From: Novosphingobium fuchskuhlense
Lineage (GTDB): Bacteria > Pseudomonadota > Alphaproteobacteria > Sphingomonadales > Sphingomonadaceae
Direction of reading: 5' to 3'
Length of the DNA: 64,000 nucleotides
Assembly (NCBI RefSeq): GCF_001519075.1
Contig: NZ_KQ954246.1
Span: forward strand, 434,001 to 498,000
The position numbers and the translations under genes were made by a program. Position 1 is the first letter of the stretch, and every line of letters begins with the position of its first letter. Of this stretch, positions 8,948 to 16,838 are shown piece by piece. The notes under the pieces were generated by a model. That model was given only the letters and a program-made list of their open reading frames with translations. It did not search any database and was not told the origin of the DNA.

Positions 8948-10695
8948 GCGGTGGCTTCCTTGGCCGGATTGCTGGCGCCCGGAGCACCCTGGGGGACCTG
9001 CTGCGGAGCGGACTGGGCCTGCATCCGCTGCATCACTTCATCACGTGGACCAAAGTCTGCAAGGCGGCCGCCATTGATCACCGCGAGGTGCGTGGAGGGG
9101 CCAAGCGTGGCCGGACGGTGGGTGATCATGATCACGATGCCGCCGCGCGCCCGCATGCCGGCAATGGCATTGGCCAGCGCCGCGTCACCCGCTGCGTCGA
9201 GGTTCGAATTGGCCTCATCGAGCACGAGGAGGAACGGATCCCCATAGAGTGCGCGGGCAAGGCCGATGCGTTGGCGCTGGCCGGCGGAAAGCTCCACCGC
9301 GCCGGCCGAAACCTGGGTTTCATAGCCGTCAGGCAGCGCGAGGATCACTTCGTGCATGCCGGCGGCCTTGGCCGCGGCCATGACGCCTTCCGAGGTCGCT
9401 TCGGGATCGAAGCGTGCAATGTTCTGGCCGATCGTGCCATCGACGAGATCGACGGTCTGCGGCACGTAACCGAAGTAGCTGCCGAGCGTTTCCGGATCCC
9501 ACTGATCAAGTGTCGCGCCGTCAAGCCGCACTTCACCGCGGTTGGCCTTCCAGATGCCGAGGATAGCGCGGACCAGCGTGGTCTTGCCCGCCGCACTCGG
9601 CCCGATCACGGCAAGGACCTGACCCGGTGTAAGGGTGAGGGATACGCCCGAAAGCGTGAAGCGCTGCGTGCCCGGGGGCGCTACCCAGATATCCCGCACA
9701 GAAAGCTCGCGCGAAGGCCGCTCGAGCGTCACGCCGCGGGCTTGCGGCTTGCGGAAGGTGGCGACGGCCTGCGCGATGCGGCCCCAGCCGGTACGGGCGG
9801 CAACAAGCCCCTTCCAGTTGGCGATGGCCTGATCGACCGGTGCAAGCGCCCGGCCCGACAGCACCGAGGAGGCGAGGATCACGCCGCCGCTGGCCTGTCC
9901 GTCGATCACGAGCAACGCGCCGACCGAGAGGATCAGCGATTGCAGCAGCATGCGGAACGCCTTGCTGGCACCGCCGAGCCGCGAAACCGTTCGGGAAAGA
10001 TAGGACTGCGCCTCGATGAAGTTGGTTTCCCAGCCTGCGGTGCGCGCAACAAGCCGTTCCTGCATGCCCATCGCGAAAGCGCTTTCGGCAAAGCGGATTT
10101 CCGACAATGCGGCGGCAGACCGGCGTCCGGTGATGTTCGCCAACTCGCGCGAGCCGGCCTGGGTGCGGCGGTTGGAAATGATCGCAATGCCGGCCATGAT
10201 GAATACGCCCGCCAGCGCTGTGACGCCAAGCCACCAGTGCAGCGCGAACAGCACGATCATGAAGGTGATCACCCACGGCAGATCGATCAGCGCGATCGGC
10301 CCTTGGCCGGCGAGGAACGTGTGGATGGAGTCAAGGTCGCGCGTGAACTGCAGCCCGTCACCCTTGTCAGCCCCCGCGCGCAGGGGGCGGGTGACGGTGG
10401 CATAGTGCACCGCCTCGAACAGGTCGTCGTGCACCCCATTGGCGATGCCCAGCAGCGCCTCGCTGCGGATCGCCTCGAAGATCGATTGGAAGGCGTAGAC
10501 CAGTAGCAGCATGCCGAAAAGGCCGAACAGCGTCGGGACACTGCGGCTTGGCAAGACCGAGTCGTATACGAGGAGCATGTAGGCCGATCCGGCAAACACC
10601 AGAACGTTGAGCATGACGCTGGCGATGCCGACAAGAATGAGGGCACTCCGATAGCGCGCCACGAAAAGCCGCATGAATTGACGGTCGACGTTCAT
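8944..10695 (-). CDS. Type I secretion ABC permease/ATPase (PrtD/HlyB-like)
   Basis: The 583-residue protein joins an N-terminal six-helix transmembrane domain (about residues 20-310) to an ATPase domain with Walker A GPSAAGKTT, signature LSAGQRQR, Walker B LLVLDEAN and H-loop MITHR. It resembles the PrtD/AprD class that exports RTX proteins with C-terminal uncleaved signals. It has no N-terminal C39 peptidase-like domain, so it is not a bacteriocin-processing exporter. It is the first gene of a three-gene operon with good ribosome-binding site GGAG before ATG 10695. No RTX substrate gene is adjacent, so the cargo is encoded elsewhere. Confidence 0.92.
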   Translation of the reverse strand: MNVDRQFMRLFVARYRSALILVGIASVMLNVLVFAGSAYMLLVYDSVLPSRSVPTLFGLFGMLLLVYAFQSIFEAIRSEALLGIANGVHDDLFEAVHYATVTRPLRAGADKGDGLQFTRDLDSIHTFLAGQGPIALIDLPWVITFMIVLFALHWWLGVTALAGVFIMAGIAIISNRRTQAGSRELANITGRRSAAALSEIRFAESAFAMGMQERLVARTAGWETNFIEAQSYLSRTVSRLGGASKAFRMLLQSLILSVGALLVIDGQASGGVILASSVLSGRALAPVDQAIANWKGLVAARTGWGRIAQAVATFRKPQARGVTLERPSRELSVRDIWVAPPGTQRFTLSGVSLTLTPGQVLAVIGPSAAGKTTLVRAILGIWKANRGEVRLDGATLDQWDPETLGSYFGYVPQTVDLVDGTIGQNIARFDPEATSEGVMAAAKAAGMHEVILALPDGYETQVSAGAVELSAGQRQRIGLARALYGDPFLLVLDEANSNLDAAGDAALANAIAGMRARGGIVIMITHRPATLGPSTHLAVINGGRLADFGPRDEVMQRMQAQSAPQQVPQGAPGASNPAKEATA

Positions 10696-10713
10696 ATTAC
10701 TCCTGACGCCCGG

Positions 10714-10742
10714 CGGCTAAACGATTGAACCACAGTCATCAA
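10714..10742 (-). promoter_or_regulatory. Candidate promoter of the type I secretion operon
   Basis: On the minus strand TTGATG (complement of 10737-10742) and TAGCCG (complement of 10714-10719) are separated by 17 nt, about 20 nt before the ABC gene. The -11 A is present but the -10 element is otherwise weak. Confidence 0.4.
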
Positions 10743-10821
10743 GCGCGATTGCATCCTCAACCGTGCTTTGGTGGGCTTGTGCTGGCTCGTTACAGAAATT
10801 GGTGAAGGGAATATGAACATG

Positions 10822-11238
10822 TCATATCCTATCGGCGGCCGGGGCCCAATCTGCGGCCGGGTGGGCCGCGCTGGAAATGCGGGCTGCATGGTGGCGGGGC
10901 GGGGCGATGCGCAGTGCATCGGACAGATCGATCACCACGGCTATAGCGCGCGCCTCCTCCGGAGTCAGGCCGGCGAAATCCGGTAGGAACGCGCGCACCG
11001 CCTGCACGAGATTGCCCGGGCTTCGCTCCAGTTCCGAGCGATACTGGGCGAGTGTCTGGCAGCCGTCGATCTCGGCCCAGTCGGTCCCGCCCGGACCCGG
11101 CCGCTGATGAAATGCCCAAAGCGCATGGATGGCACGCTCAACGGCGGCGCGGACCTGATCGGCCACACCCTCGGGCGATGCCCGCACTTTCAATTTCTGG
11201 CGATAGCGACGCTGCCGCTCGGCATTGGAAAGGGCCAT
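10822..11238 (-). CDS. Small protein with basic NAERQRRYR N-terminus, function unknown
   Basis: The 138-residue protein starts MALSNAERQRRYRQKLKV, a basic helical N-terminal motif I associate with uncharacterised small proteins of sphingomonads and rhizobia. The rest is soluble and helical (for example FLPDFAGLTPEEARAIAVVIDL) with no membrane segment. The motif may bind nucleic acid, but this is a guess. The start at 11238 was chosen because the conserved motif begins there; an upstream in-frame codon exists at 11274. It is divergent from ligA. I do not recognise a defined domain. Confidence 0.65.
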   Translation of the reverse strand: MALSNAERQRRYRQKLKVRASPEGVADQVRAAVERAIHALWAFHQRPGPGGTDWAEIDGCQTLAQYRSELERSPGNLVQAVRAFLPDFAGLTPEEARAIAVVIDLSDALRIAPPRHHAARISSAAHPAADWAPAADRI

Positions 11239-11319
11239 GATCGCGCATGTGGCCCTGCGGCTTTCGTTGTGCAATCCGCATTGCCGGTTACGTAACAGTG
11301 CCTAGATCGGGCCTTGCGA

Positions 11320-11333
11320 TTGACCTTGGTCAA
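11320..11333. promoter_or_regulatory. Perfect inverted repeat upstream of ligAB (operator candidate)
   Basis: TTGACC-TT-GGTCAA is a perfect 6+6 inverted repeat 72 nt before the ligA start, in the divergent gap between ligA and the 10822-11238 gene. Its left arm also matches a -35 hexamer, but no good -10 lies at the right distance. It fits an operator for a dimeric regulator of the dioxygenase genes. Confidence 0.45.
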
Positions 11334-11404
11334 TTCGTCCCCCTGTGGTTGCTGCTATGCGGACAGGGCCGGGTGAACCCGGTCTTCCTGCGGGAGAAGT
11401 GTCC

Positions 11405-11857
11405 ATGCCGTCGCAAGTCAGCGTCAGAACCGATCCCCGCGCGCTGCGCCGGTCCATCCCCGGCACTGTTCTGTTCGATGGCGAACTGGCGGAGCGCGGC
11501 TTTGCGCTGAACGCGATGTGTTATTCGTTCAATGATGCTGAAAATCGCGCCGCCTTCGTCGCGGACGAGGAGGCCTACTGCCGCAAGTTCGGCCTCAGCG
11601 AAGAGCACTGCGCCGCGGTCGCTGCGCGCGACGTTCCGGCCATGCTCGCGGTGGGCGGCAATGTCTACTACCTCGCCAAGCTGGCGGGCATCTTCGGTCT
11701 CAACGTTCAGGACCTCGGCGCACTTCAGACCGGCCGCAGCGTGGCAGAATTCAAGGCGATGCTCTCGGCCACCCGGGATCTCGTCGATCCCGCGCTCGGC
11801 GGACTGCATTTCGGGCCAGACCCGGCCTCGGCCGCACTACAAAGGGAGCATGCGTGA
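11405..11857 (+). CDS. ligA: Protocatechuate 4,5-dioxygenase-type alpha subunit
   Basis: The 150-residue protein matches LigA: an IPGT motif near residue 20, the DAENRAAF segment, the GGNVYYLAKL motif and a C-terminal segment near AEFKAMLSA. LigA is the small subunit that caps the active site of the extradiol (type II) dioxygenase LigAB, which opens the ring of protocatechuate between C4 and C5. GGGAGAAG lies before the ATG at 11405. Its stop overlaps the ligB start (TGATG), so the two subunits are translationally coupled. Related catechols such as gallate or methylgallate are possible substrates. Confidence 0.85.
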   Translation: MPSQVSVRTDPRALRRSIPGTVLFDGELAERGFALNAMCYSFNDAENRAAFVADEEAYCRKFGLSEEHCAAVAARDVPAMLAVGGNVYYLAKLAGIFGLNVQDLGALQTGRSVAEFKAMLSATRDLVDPALGGLHFGPDPASAALQREHA

Positions 11858-12699
11858 TGGCGCAGGTTGTCGGCGGCTATTTCACCAGTCACGTTCCAGC
11901 GATCGGCGGTGCGATCGAGCGCGGAGACCAGCAGGAGGCCTATTGGAAGCCCTTCTTTGATGGCTTCCCGCCGGTACGCCAATGGCTTGCCGAAGCGAGG
12001 CCCGATGTCGCGATCGTGTTCTACAACGATCACGGACTCAACTTCTTCCTCGATGCAATGCCCACCTTCGCGGTGGGGGCGGCTGCCCGCTATGACAATG
12101 CCGACGAGGGCTGGGGCCTGCCCGTCTACAAGAGTTTCGTGGGGCATCCCAACCTGTCGTGGCACGTTATCGAAACGCTGGTCGAGGCAGAGTTCGACAT
12201 TACGACCTGCCAGAATATGAAGGTCGATCACGCGCTTTCGATCCCGTTCGAGCTCGCTTGGCCCGACGTCGGCGCCTGGCCTGTGAAGCTCGTACCGATC
12301 GCGATCAACACCGTGCAGTTTCCGCTGCCTTCGCCGCGTCGCTGTCTTGCTCTCGGGCAGGCTGTGGGGCGTGCGCTGCGCAGCTGGAAAGGCGACGAGC
12401 GGATTATGGTCATGGGCACGGGCGGCCTCTCGCACCAGTTGGAGGGCGCGCGCGCCGGTTTCATGAATCCCGAATACGACCGCTTCTGTCTCGACAACCT
12501 TGCCACCGATCCCGCCGCACTCACGGCGCATTCAGCGGAGGAAGTGGCGGAACTGGCCGGCACGCAGGGCGTGGAGATCCTCAACTGGATCACGGCACGC
12601 GGCGCGCTTGGCGATGCGCCTCAGACGATGGTCATGCGCAACTATCATGTGCCGATCAGCAATACAGCGGCGGCTACCGTGGTGCTTGAGCCTGCCTGA
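11857..12699 (+). CDS. ligB: Protocatechuate 4,5-dioxygenase-type beta (catalytic) subunit
   Basis: The 280-residue catalytic subunit keeps the LigB active site: Fe(II) ligands His12 (TSHVPA), His59 (YNDHG) and Glu240 (GVEILNW), and the catalytic base His193 (GTGGLSHQL). It should catalyse non-heme-iron extradiol ring cleavage of protocatechuate or a close analogue. The ATG at 11857 shares bases with the ligA TGA. No ligC, ligI or ligJ neighbours are present, so the rest of the 4,5-cleavage pathway lies elsewhere or this pair serves another substrate. It converges on the response regulator gene 35 nt away. Confidence 0.86.
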   Translation: MAQVVGGYFTSHVPAIGGAIERGDQQEAYWKPFFDGFPPVRQWLAEARPDVAIVFYNDHGLNFFLDAMPTFAVGAAARYDNADEGWGLPVYKSFVGHPNLSWHVIETLVEAEFDITTCQNMKVDHALSIPFELAWPDVGAWPVKLVPIAINTVQFPLPSPRRCLALGQAVGRALRSWKGDERIMVMGTGGLSHQLEGARAGFMNPEYDRFCLDNLATDPAALTAHSAEEVAELAGTQGVEILNWITARGALGDAPQTMVMRNYHVPISNTAAATVVLEPA

Positions 12700-12734
12700 G
12701 CAGCCGGAGCCGAGCGGGCTTGTACTGGGCTGGG

Positions 12735-13361
12735 CTACTCGCCCGGATCGTTGACGGCCAGCAGCGCGAGTTCGGTGCGGTTCTCGATCCCCAGCTTCTG
12801 GTACATCGCGTGGAGATAGACCTTCACCGTGCCTTCGCCGATCCCGAGCTCAGTCCCGATGTCGCGGTTGCGCATACCGCGCGCAACCAGCCGGGCGATC
12901 CGCCGCTCGCGCTGGTTGAGCCGTTCGAGCGGCCCCCCGGTTTCGGCGCTGAGCGAGAGATCCAGCGCGCGCTGCAGAAGCGCCGGCTCGATCGCCTTGG
13001 CCCCTGCATGGACTTTCTCCAGCACTTCGACCAAGCCCCCTTCGGCGCCGTCCTTGCAGACGATCCCTTCGACCCCGGCGCGCATGACCGCCAGAAGCTG
13101 GCGGTCGTTGATGCCGGCGGTAAGCAGCACGACCGCGCGCTTGTCGCCTTTCGAGCGCAACGCCTCGAGTGCTTGCACCCCGTTCATTCCGGGCATGTTG
13201 ATATCGAGCAACACGATCGCGGGATCGTGCGTGGCGATGGCGGCAAGTGTTTCCTCGCCGCTCGCCGTACCGGCAACGACCTGGAAGCGGCTTCCGCGCA
13301 GGACGGCTTCGACGCCGGCACGAATGAAGCCGTGATCATCGGCAACAAGAACGGGAATCAT
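12735..13361 (-). CDS. NarL/FixJ-type response regulator
   Basis: The 208-residue protein has an N-terminal receiver domain with acidic pocket Asp8/Asp9, phospho-acceptor Asp53 (LLDINMPG), Thr81 and Lys103, and a C-terminal LuxR-type helix-turn-helix (about residues 145-200; GMRNRDIGTELGIGEGTVKVYLH). It should bind DNA as a dimer when phosphorylated by the adjacent kinase. The kinase stop and this start overlap (TGATG), so both are made together. The target is unknown; the inverted repeat at 15017-15038 in front of the kinase gene is a candidate site for autoregulation. Confidence 0.93.
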   Translation of the reverse strand: MIPVLVADDHGFIRAGVEAVLRGSRFQVVAGTASGEETLAAIATHDPAIVLLDINMPGMNGVQALEALRSKGDKRAVVLLTAGINDRQLLAVMRAGVEGIVCKDGAEGGLVEVLEKVHAGAKAIEPALLQRALDLSLSAETGGPLERLNQRERRIARLVARGMRNRDIGTELGIGEGTVKVYLHAMYQKLGIENRTELALLAVNDPGE

Positions 13362-15001
13362 CAGGCAATCCTATTGGGCAGGGCAATCTCCAGCACGGCC
13401 CCCGGTGCGTTATGACAGATTGAAAGCGTTCCGCCCAGAGCCTCCACCCGTTCGCTGATCGACCTCGGGCGGGCTGGCGCGGTGTCCGCTGGAAAACCTT
13501 GCCCATCATCGGCGATCGTGAGCGTCAGTCCCGGCTGGCCGGATGATACCGCGACGACAACCTCGCGGCAGCTGCCATGACGCGCGGCATTGGCGACCGC
13601 TTCGCGGATGATCTGGCGAAGCTCGTGGGCAAGGCCGATTGAGACCGGCATCGGTCGCACCGGAGAATCAAGTCTGACGCCAAGGTGCCAGTGTCGGCTC
13701 ATTTCGCCGAGCAGTGTTTCAAGCTCCTCGATAAGGTCGGTGCGACGGTCGCCTTCCTCGCCTCGCCGCAGACGCTGGATCATCGCGCGCAGCTCGCCCT
13801 GCTCTCGCCGCAGCGCTGCCTTGAGATCGTTGATTTCGTTGCTCGGATCAAGGCCTTCGCGGATCCAGCGCGAAAGCGCCTCAAGCCGGAAGAGCGTGCC
13901 GGCCAGGAACTGCGCCACACTGTCATGCAGGTCGCGCGCAAGTGCATCGCGCAGCGCTGCGGCAGAGGCCGCCTGCGCCAGTTCGGCGAGGTCCTCGCGG
14001 TCAAGCTCAGTGCTGAGATGACGGCCAATCGTCTCGACGAGAGGGAGGTCGTCGACACACATGTCCGGAATGCCCCAGATCAGCAGCTGGCCAGGTCCCG
14101 CCGCCGTCTCGAAAGTGACGATAATTGCCTCGTTGACGCCGCAATGCGCGGCCAGCGGCGCATCGACCGGGCCGGGCAGTGCCAGCGGAAAGGAACTTGC
14201 GCGGCTGATGATCTGCCGCCCCCGCGACAGGTCGATCAGCACGGCGCGGTCGGGCGGGCCGAAACTGCCGTCCAGCACCTCGGGCCCGAACCTGTCGACG
14301 ATCACTGCAAAGCCGGTGTCACGCAGCATTTCTGTCCACGGCTCCTCCCCATGGGGCACCGCGATGGCCGCTCCCTTCGCTTGCAGCGCGGTGCGCGCAA
14401 AGCTCAGCGTATCGACGAGGATCGCATTGCGCCGTTCACCGGGCGTTCCAGGCGTGCGCGGCATGGGCGCCGCACGCGGTCCGCGCTGCTCGCCGCTCAG
14501 CCAGACCATCATGAGCGATAGCACGCCGAGATACATCAGCCGCCGCCCGTAGCGGTAGGGCTCGATCGGCAAGCCAAGCGCGAAGAGGCCGGTACCGATC
14601 ACGACGTTCAGCGTGACGAGAGTGATCGACGTCCAGGCGACCGCGAACCAGCCCCAGCGAAGCGTGGCGCTGATCAGCAGGAAGGCGGTAAGCGACATGA
14701 AGGGACTGTTGAAGTCCGCTTTGCCGGCTTCGGAGAAGTAGACCGCCGCGACAAAGGCAAGCGTGTCGATCGCATGCACCCAAGGGGCCAGCCGGAATTC
14801 CCACCACCAGCTACGCCAGGCAATGACGATCATGGCGGCGGCGCCGACAAGGTAGCCTATCAGCAGGACGTACATCGCCTCGCTGCCCATGCCGGGGGCT
14901 GAGGGATCAAGCGCCAGCGCGATGAGGAAGACCAGCGCCATCGCAGCCCGGCTGGTCGCCAGAACCTTCCCGGTTCGCCGTGCAAACATCCGCGCGCGCA
15001 T
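13361..15001 (-). CDS. NarX-type membrane sensor histidine kinase
   Basis: The 546-residue kinase has an N-terminal membrane domain with about six helices (residues 20-170) and short loops, then a soluble region of about 150 residues without a recognisable fold, then a HisKA_3 dimerisation domain with phospho-accepting His359 (ARDLHDSVAQ), and a C-terminal HATPase domain with N-box EAVANAARHG and G-box DDGQGFP. It should phosphorylate the response regulator encoded immediately downstream. Because the sensor is largely buried in the membrane, it may sense lipid, redox or another membrane signal. ATG at 15001 was preferred over an adjacent upstream GTG. Confidence 0.92.
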   Translation of the reverse strand: MRARMFARRTGKVLATSRAAMALVFLIALALDPSAPGMGSEAMYVLLIGYLVGAAAMIVIAWRSWWWEFRLAPWVHAIDTLAFVAAVYFSEAGKADFNSPFMSLTAFLLISATLRWGWFAVAWTSITLVTLNVVIGTGLFALGLPIEPYRYGRRLMYLGVLSLMMVWLSGEQRGPRAAPMPRTPGTPGERRNAILVDTLSFARTALQAKGAAIAVPHGEEPWTEMLRDTGFAVIVDRFGPEVLDGSFGPPDRAVLIDLSRGRQIISRASSFPLALPGPVDAPLAAHCGVNEAIIVTFETAAGPGQLLIWGIPDMCVDDLPLVETIGRHLSTELDREDLAELAQAASAAALRDALARDLHDSVAQFLAGTLFRLEALSRWIREGLDPSNEINDLKAALRREQGELRAMIQRLRRGEEGDRRTDLIEELETLLGEMSRHWHLGVRLDSPVRPMPVSIGLAHELRQIIREAVANAARHGSCREVVVAVSSGQPGLTLTIADDGQGFPADTAPARPRSISERVEALGGTLSICHNAPGAVLEIALPNRIA

Positions 15002-15016
15002 CACATGCCTTCTATC

Positions 15017-15038
15017 AGGTTAATGATCATTTTAACCT
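15017..15038. promoter_or_regulatory. AGGTTAA/TTAACCT inverted repeat between divergent regulators
   Basis: Arms AGGTTAA (15017-15023) and TTAACCT (15032-15038) flank an 8-nt centre that contains the palindrome TGATCA. A related CCTA/TAGG element follows at 15036-15046. It sits 16 nt upstream of the kinase start and overlaps the -35 of the promoter proposed for the divergent LuxR-type gene, so it could control both. The most likely binders are the adjacent NarL-type regulator or the LuxR-type protein. Confidence 0.5.
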
Positions 15039-15058
15039 ATGTTAGGGGAAAGTATGAT
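15031..15058 (+). promoter_or_regulatory. Candidate promoter for the membrane-anchored LuxR-type gene
   Basis: TTTAAC (15031-15036) and TATGAT (15053-15058) are separated by 16 nt on the + strand. This would give a leader of about 130 nt before the start at 15194. The surrounding DNA is AT-rich compared with the window. Confidence 0.4.
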
Positions 15059-15193
15059 TTTTTGAGGTGGCCCGCAATATCGGGTTCTTCGCTGCATGCA
15101 GAGACTTGGGCAGCGAGGTCGGGTTGTTCTTGCGGTCGGGACGTTATTCATCCATTTTTACCGCCGCAATGGTGCTATTGGGGGGCGGGGTAG

Positions 15194-15883
15194 ATGAGCA
15201 TAAGCAAGTCGGGCCATAGCGTCACATCGTCGCCTCTGCCAGTTCGGGACGAATCGCCCCTGTTTTCCGGCGGCGAAAGCCTGCCCGGGCAACAGCCGGA
15301 TCCGCCCGCCGCCGTGTTCGGGCCAGGGCCGCCCGATTCGCCGGATGCTTGGGGTATCCTCAATGCGCTGACGGACAAGCAGCGCGCCGTTCTGGATCTC
15401 CTGATCGAACACAAGACCTCCAAGGAGATCTCGCGCATCCTTGGCATTTCCCACCACACGGTTGACCAACGGATCATGCTGGCCCGCGCCAAGCTCGGCG
15501 TCGCGACGCGAGGCGAAGTGGCCCAGGCCTATCGCCGTCTCGTGTCGGATGCAGCCGCGAATTCATCTGTATACGAACGATCCGTATATGACTTTTCCGA
15601 TGTCGCGCTTCCTCTCGATGCCCTGCAGGATCCGATGCGGGAAGACAGAATGGTCTGGGCCCGAAACCAGCCGATCCGCCGGGAAACAGTGCCTCAGGCC
15701 ATGTTCCAGGGCGGCGAGGCACTGGCCGAGCCCTACCATCATGTCCTGCCGGAGATGTTCGACGGGCCCTATGGAACGTATGTCAGGCTTGGGACCATCG
15801 CGGTCTTTGCCATGTTCCTGATCCTGATCGTGATGGGAGGCTTGGCGATGTTTGCGCAGTTGTCGCAGATCATCACCAACTGA
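15194..15883 (+). CDS. LuxR-type helix-turn-helix protein with C-terminal membrane anchor
   Basis: The 229-residue protein has a Pro-rich N-terminus (1-50), a LuxR-type DNA-binding domain at about residues 55-115 (LTDKQRAVLDLL, KEISRILGISHHTVDQR), a linker of about 80 residues rich in acidic and aromatic residues, and one strong transmembrane helix at about 199-221 before a short polar tail. There is no receiver or ligand-binding domain. The topology predicts a DNA-binding domain held at the cytoplasmic face of the inner membrane, perhaps released or activated by membrane signals. It is divergent from the sensor kinase gene. Its targets are unknown. Confidence 0.8.
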   Translation: MSISKSGHSVTSSPLPVRDESPLFSGGESLPGQQPDPPAAVFGPGPPDSPDAWGILNALTDKQRAVLDLLIEHKTSKEISRILGISHHTVDQRIMLARAKLGVATRGEVAQAYRRLVSDAAANSSVYERSVYDFSDVALPLDALQDPMREDRMVWARNQPIRRETVPQAMFQGGEALAEPYHHVLPEMFDGPYGTYVRLGTIAVFAMFLILIVMGGLAMFAQLSQIITN

Positions 15884-15953
15884 ACTGGCGCGAACGTCTC
15901 CTCGTGGTTTGACAATGTGGGTCTAGCCTTGGCCCCAGCACGGAGAGACAGAG

Positions 15954-16325
15954 ATGACCGACTTTCCTACCCATATTGCGCCGGAAATGCCGCTCTCGAT
16001 TGCGCAGTTGCGGATCGCCCGTGATCTGCATCAGGCCGAAGCCGCGCTCGATGAAGCGCTCGTGCGCCAGGCGCAGCTCCTGCAGACGATGGTCGGTGCG
16101 CGCCGCGGTACCGGTGTCGCCCCCTTCCTCGGGCAGGATGCCCTCATGCGCCTTGTGAAGAGCCAGCAGGCAATGCTCGACGCCGGCGGTGAGCTCGCCC
16201 GCGTCCACGGCCGCCTCAGCACGATCGCGGTTGAGACCTGCGGTGGCAACGACGCCTGCCCGCCTGCTGCGCTCCTTGAAGGCGATGACGCATCCGAGGC
16301 TGCCGATGCGGTCCGCGCAGCATGA
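15954..16325 (+). CDS. Small helical protein of unknown function
   Basis: The 123-residue soluble protein is predominantly helical and Ala-rich with a heptad-like centre (residues 20-85, for example LHQAEAALDEALVRQAQLLQTM). It has two Cys near CGGNDAC and an acidic C-terminus. The upstream ribosome-binding site is GGAGAGACAGAG before ATG 15954. The next gene starts 38 nt downstream, so an operon with the membrane protein at 16364 is likely. I do not recognise the family. Confidence 0.65.
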   Translation: MTDFPTHIAPEMPLSIAQLRIARDLHQAEAALDEALVRQAQLLQTMVGARRGTGVAPFLGQDALMRLVKSQQAMLDAGGELARVHGRLSTIAVETCGGNDACPPAALLEGDDASEAADAVRAA

Positions 16326-16363
16326 TGCCGATGCGGTCTGCCACCCGGGGATCCTGATGCGCG

Positions 16364-16810
16364 ATGGTCTGGTTGTGGCTCCTTCGTACGGCATTGCTTG
16401 CCACCGTGCTGTTCGCTGCCCGCAAGGGCGACGAACCCGAACAGCTGGTGGCGACAGTGCTGCTTTCCACGTTCGTGCTGGATGTGGGCAATCATATGCT
16501 GTTCGGCGATCCAGCCTGGTACACCGTCAATCCAGGGCACCTGGTGATCGATATCTGGGCTTTCTTCACTTTGCTCTGGGTGGCGCTCTACGCCAATCGT
16601 GGCTGGCCGCTGTGGGTTTCGGCCTCTCAGGTCCTTGTCGTGCTCGGCCATGTCGCCAAGCTGTGGGAGGTGGACATGGTGCGCCGGGCCTATTGGACGA
16701 TGACGCAGATGCCTTTCCTGTTCCAACTGGTCGTGCTTGCGATCGGCACCGGCGCGCATGTCGCTCGGCAGCGTCGCATCGGACGCTACCACTCCTGGCG
16801 GCTCGCATGA
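16364..16810 (+). CDS. Small integral membrane protein, function unknown
   Basis: The 148-residue protein has about four hydrophobic segments (around residues 4-20, 26-45, 60-80 and 113-133) with conserved-looking polar residues inside the membrane region (VLDVGNHML, LGHVAKLWEVD). It looks like an intact multi-pass inner-membrane protein with a basic C-terminus. It is followed 28 nt later by a winged-helix regulator gene on the same strand. No family name can be given with confidence. Confidence 0.65.
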   Translation: MVWLWLLRTALLATVLFAARKGDEPEQLVATVLLSTFVLDVGNHMLFGDPAWYTVNPGHLVIDIWAFFTLLWVALYANRGWPLWVSASQVLVVLGHVAKLWEVDMVRRAYWTMTQMPFLFQLVVLAIGTGAHVARQRRIGRYHSWRLA

Positions 16811-16838
16811 GCGCGCCGGGAGAGAAGCGGGCGCGCGC

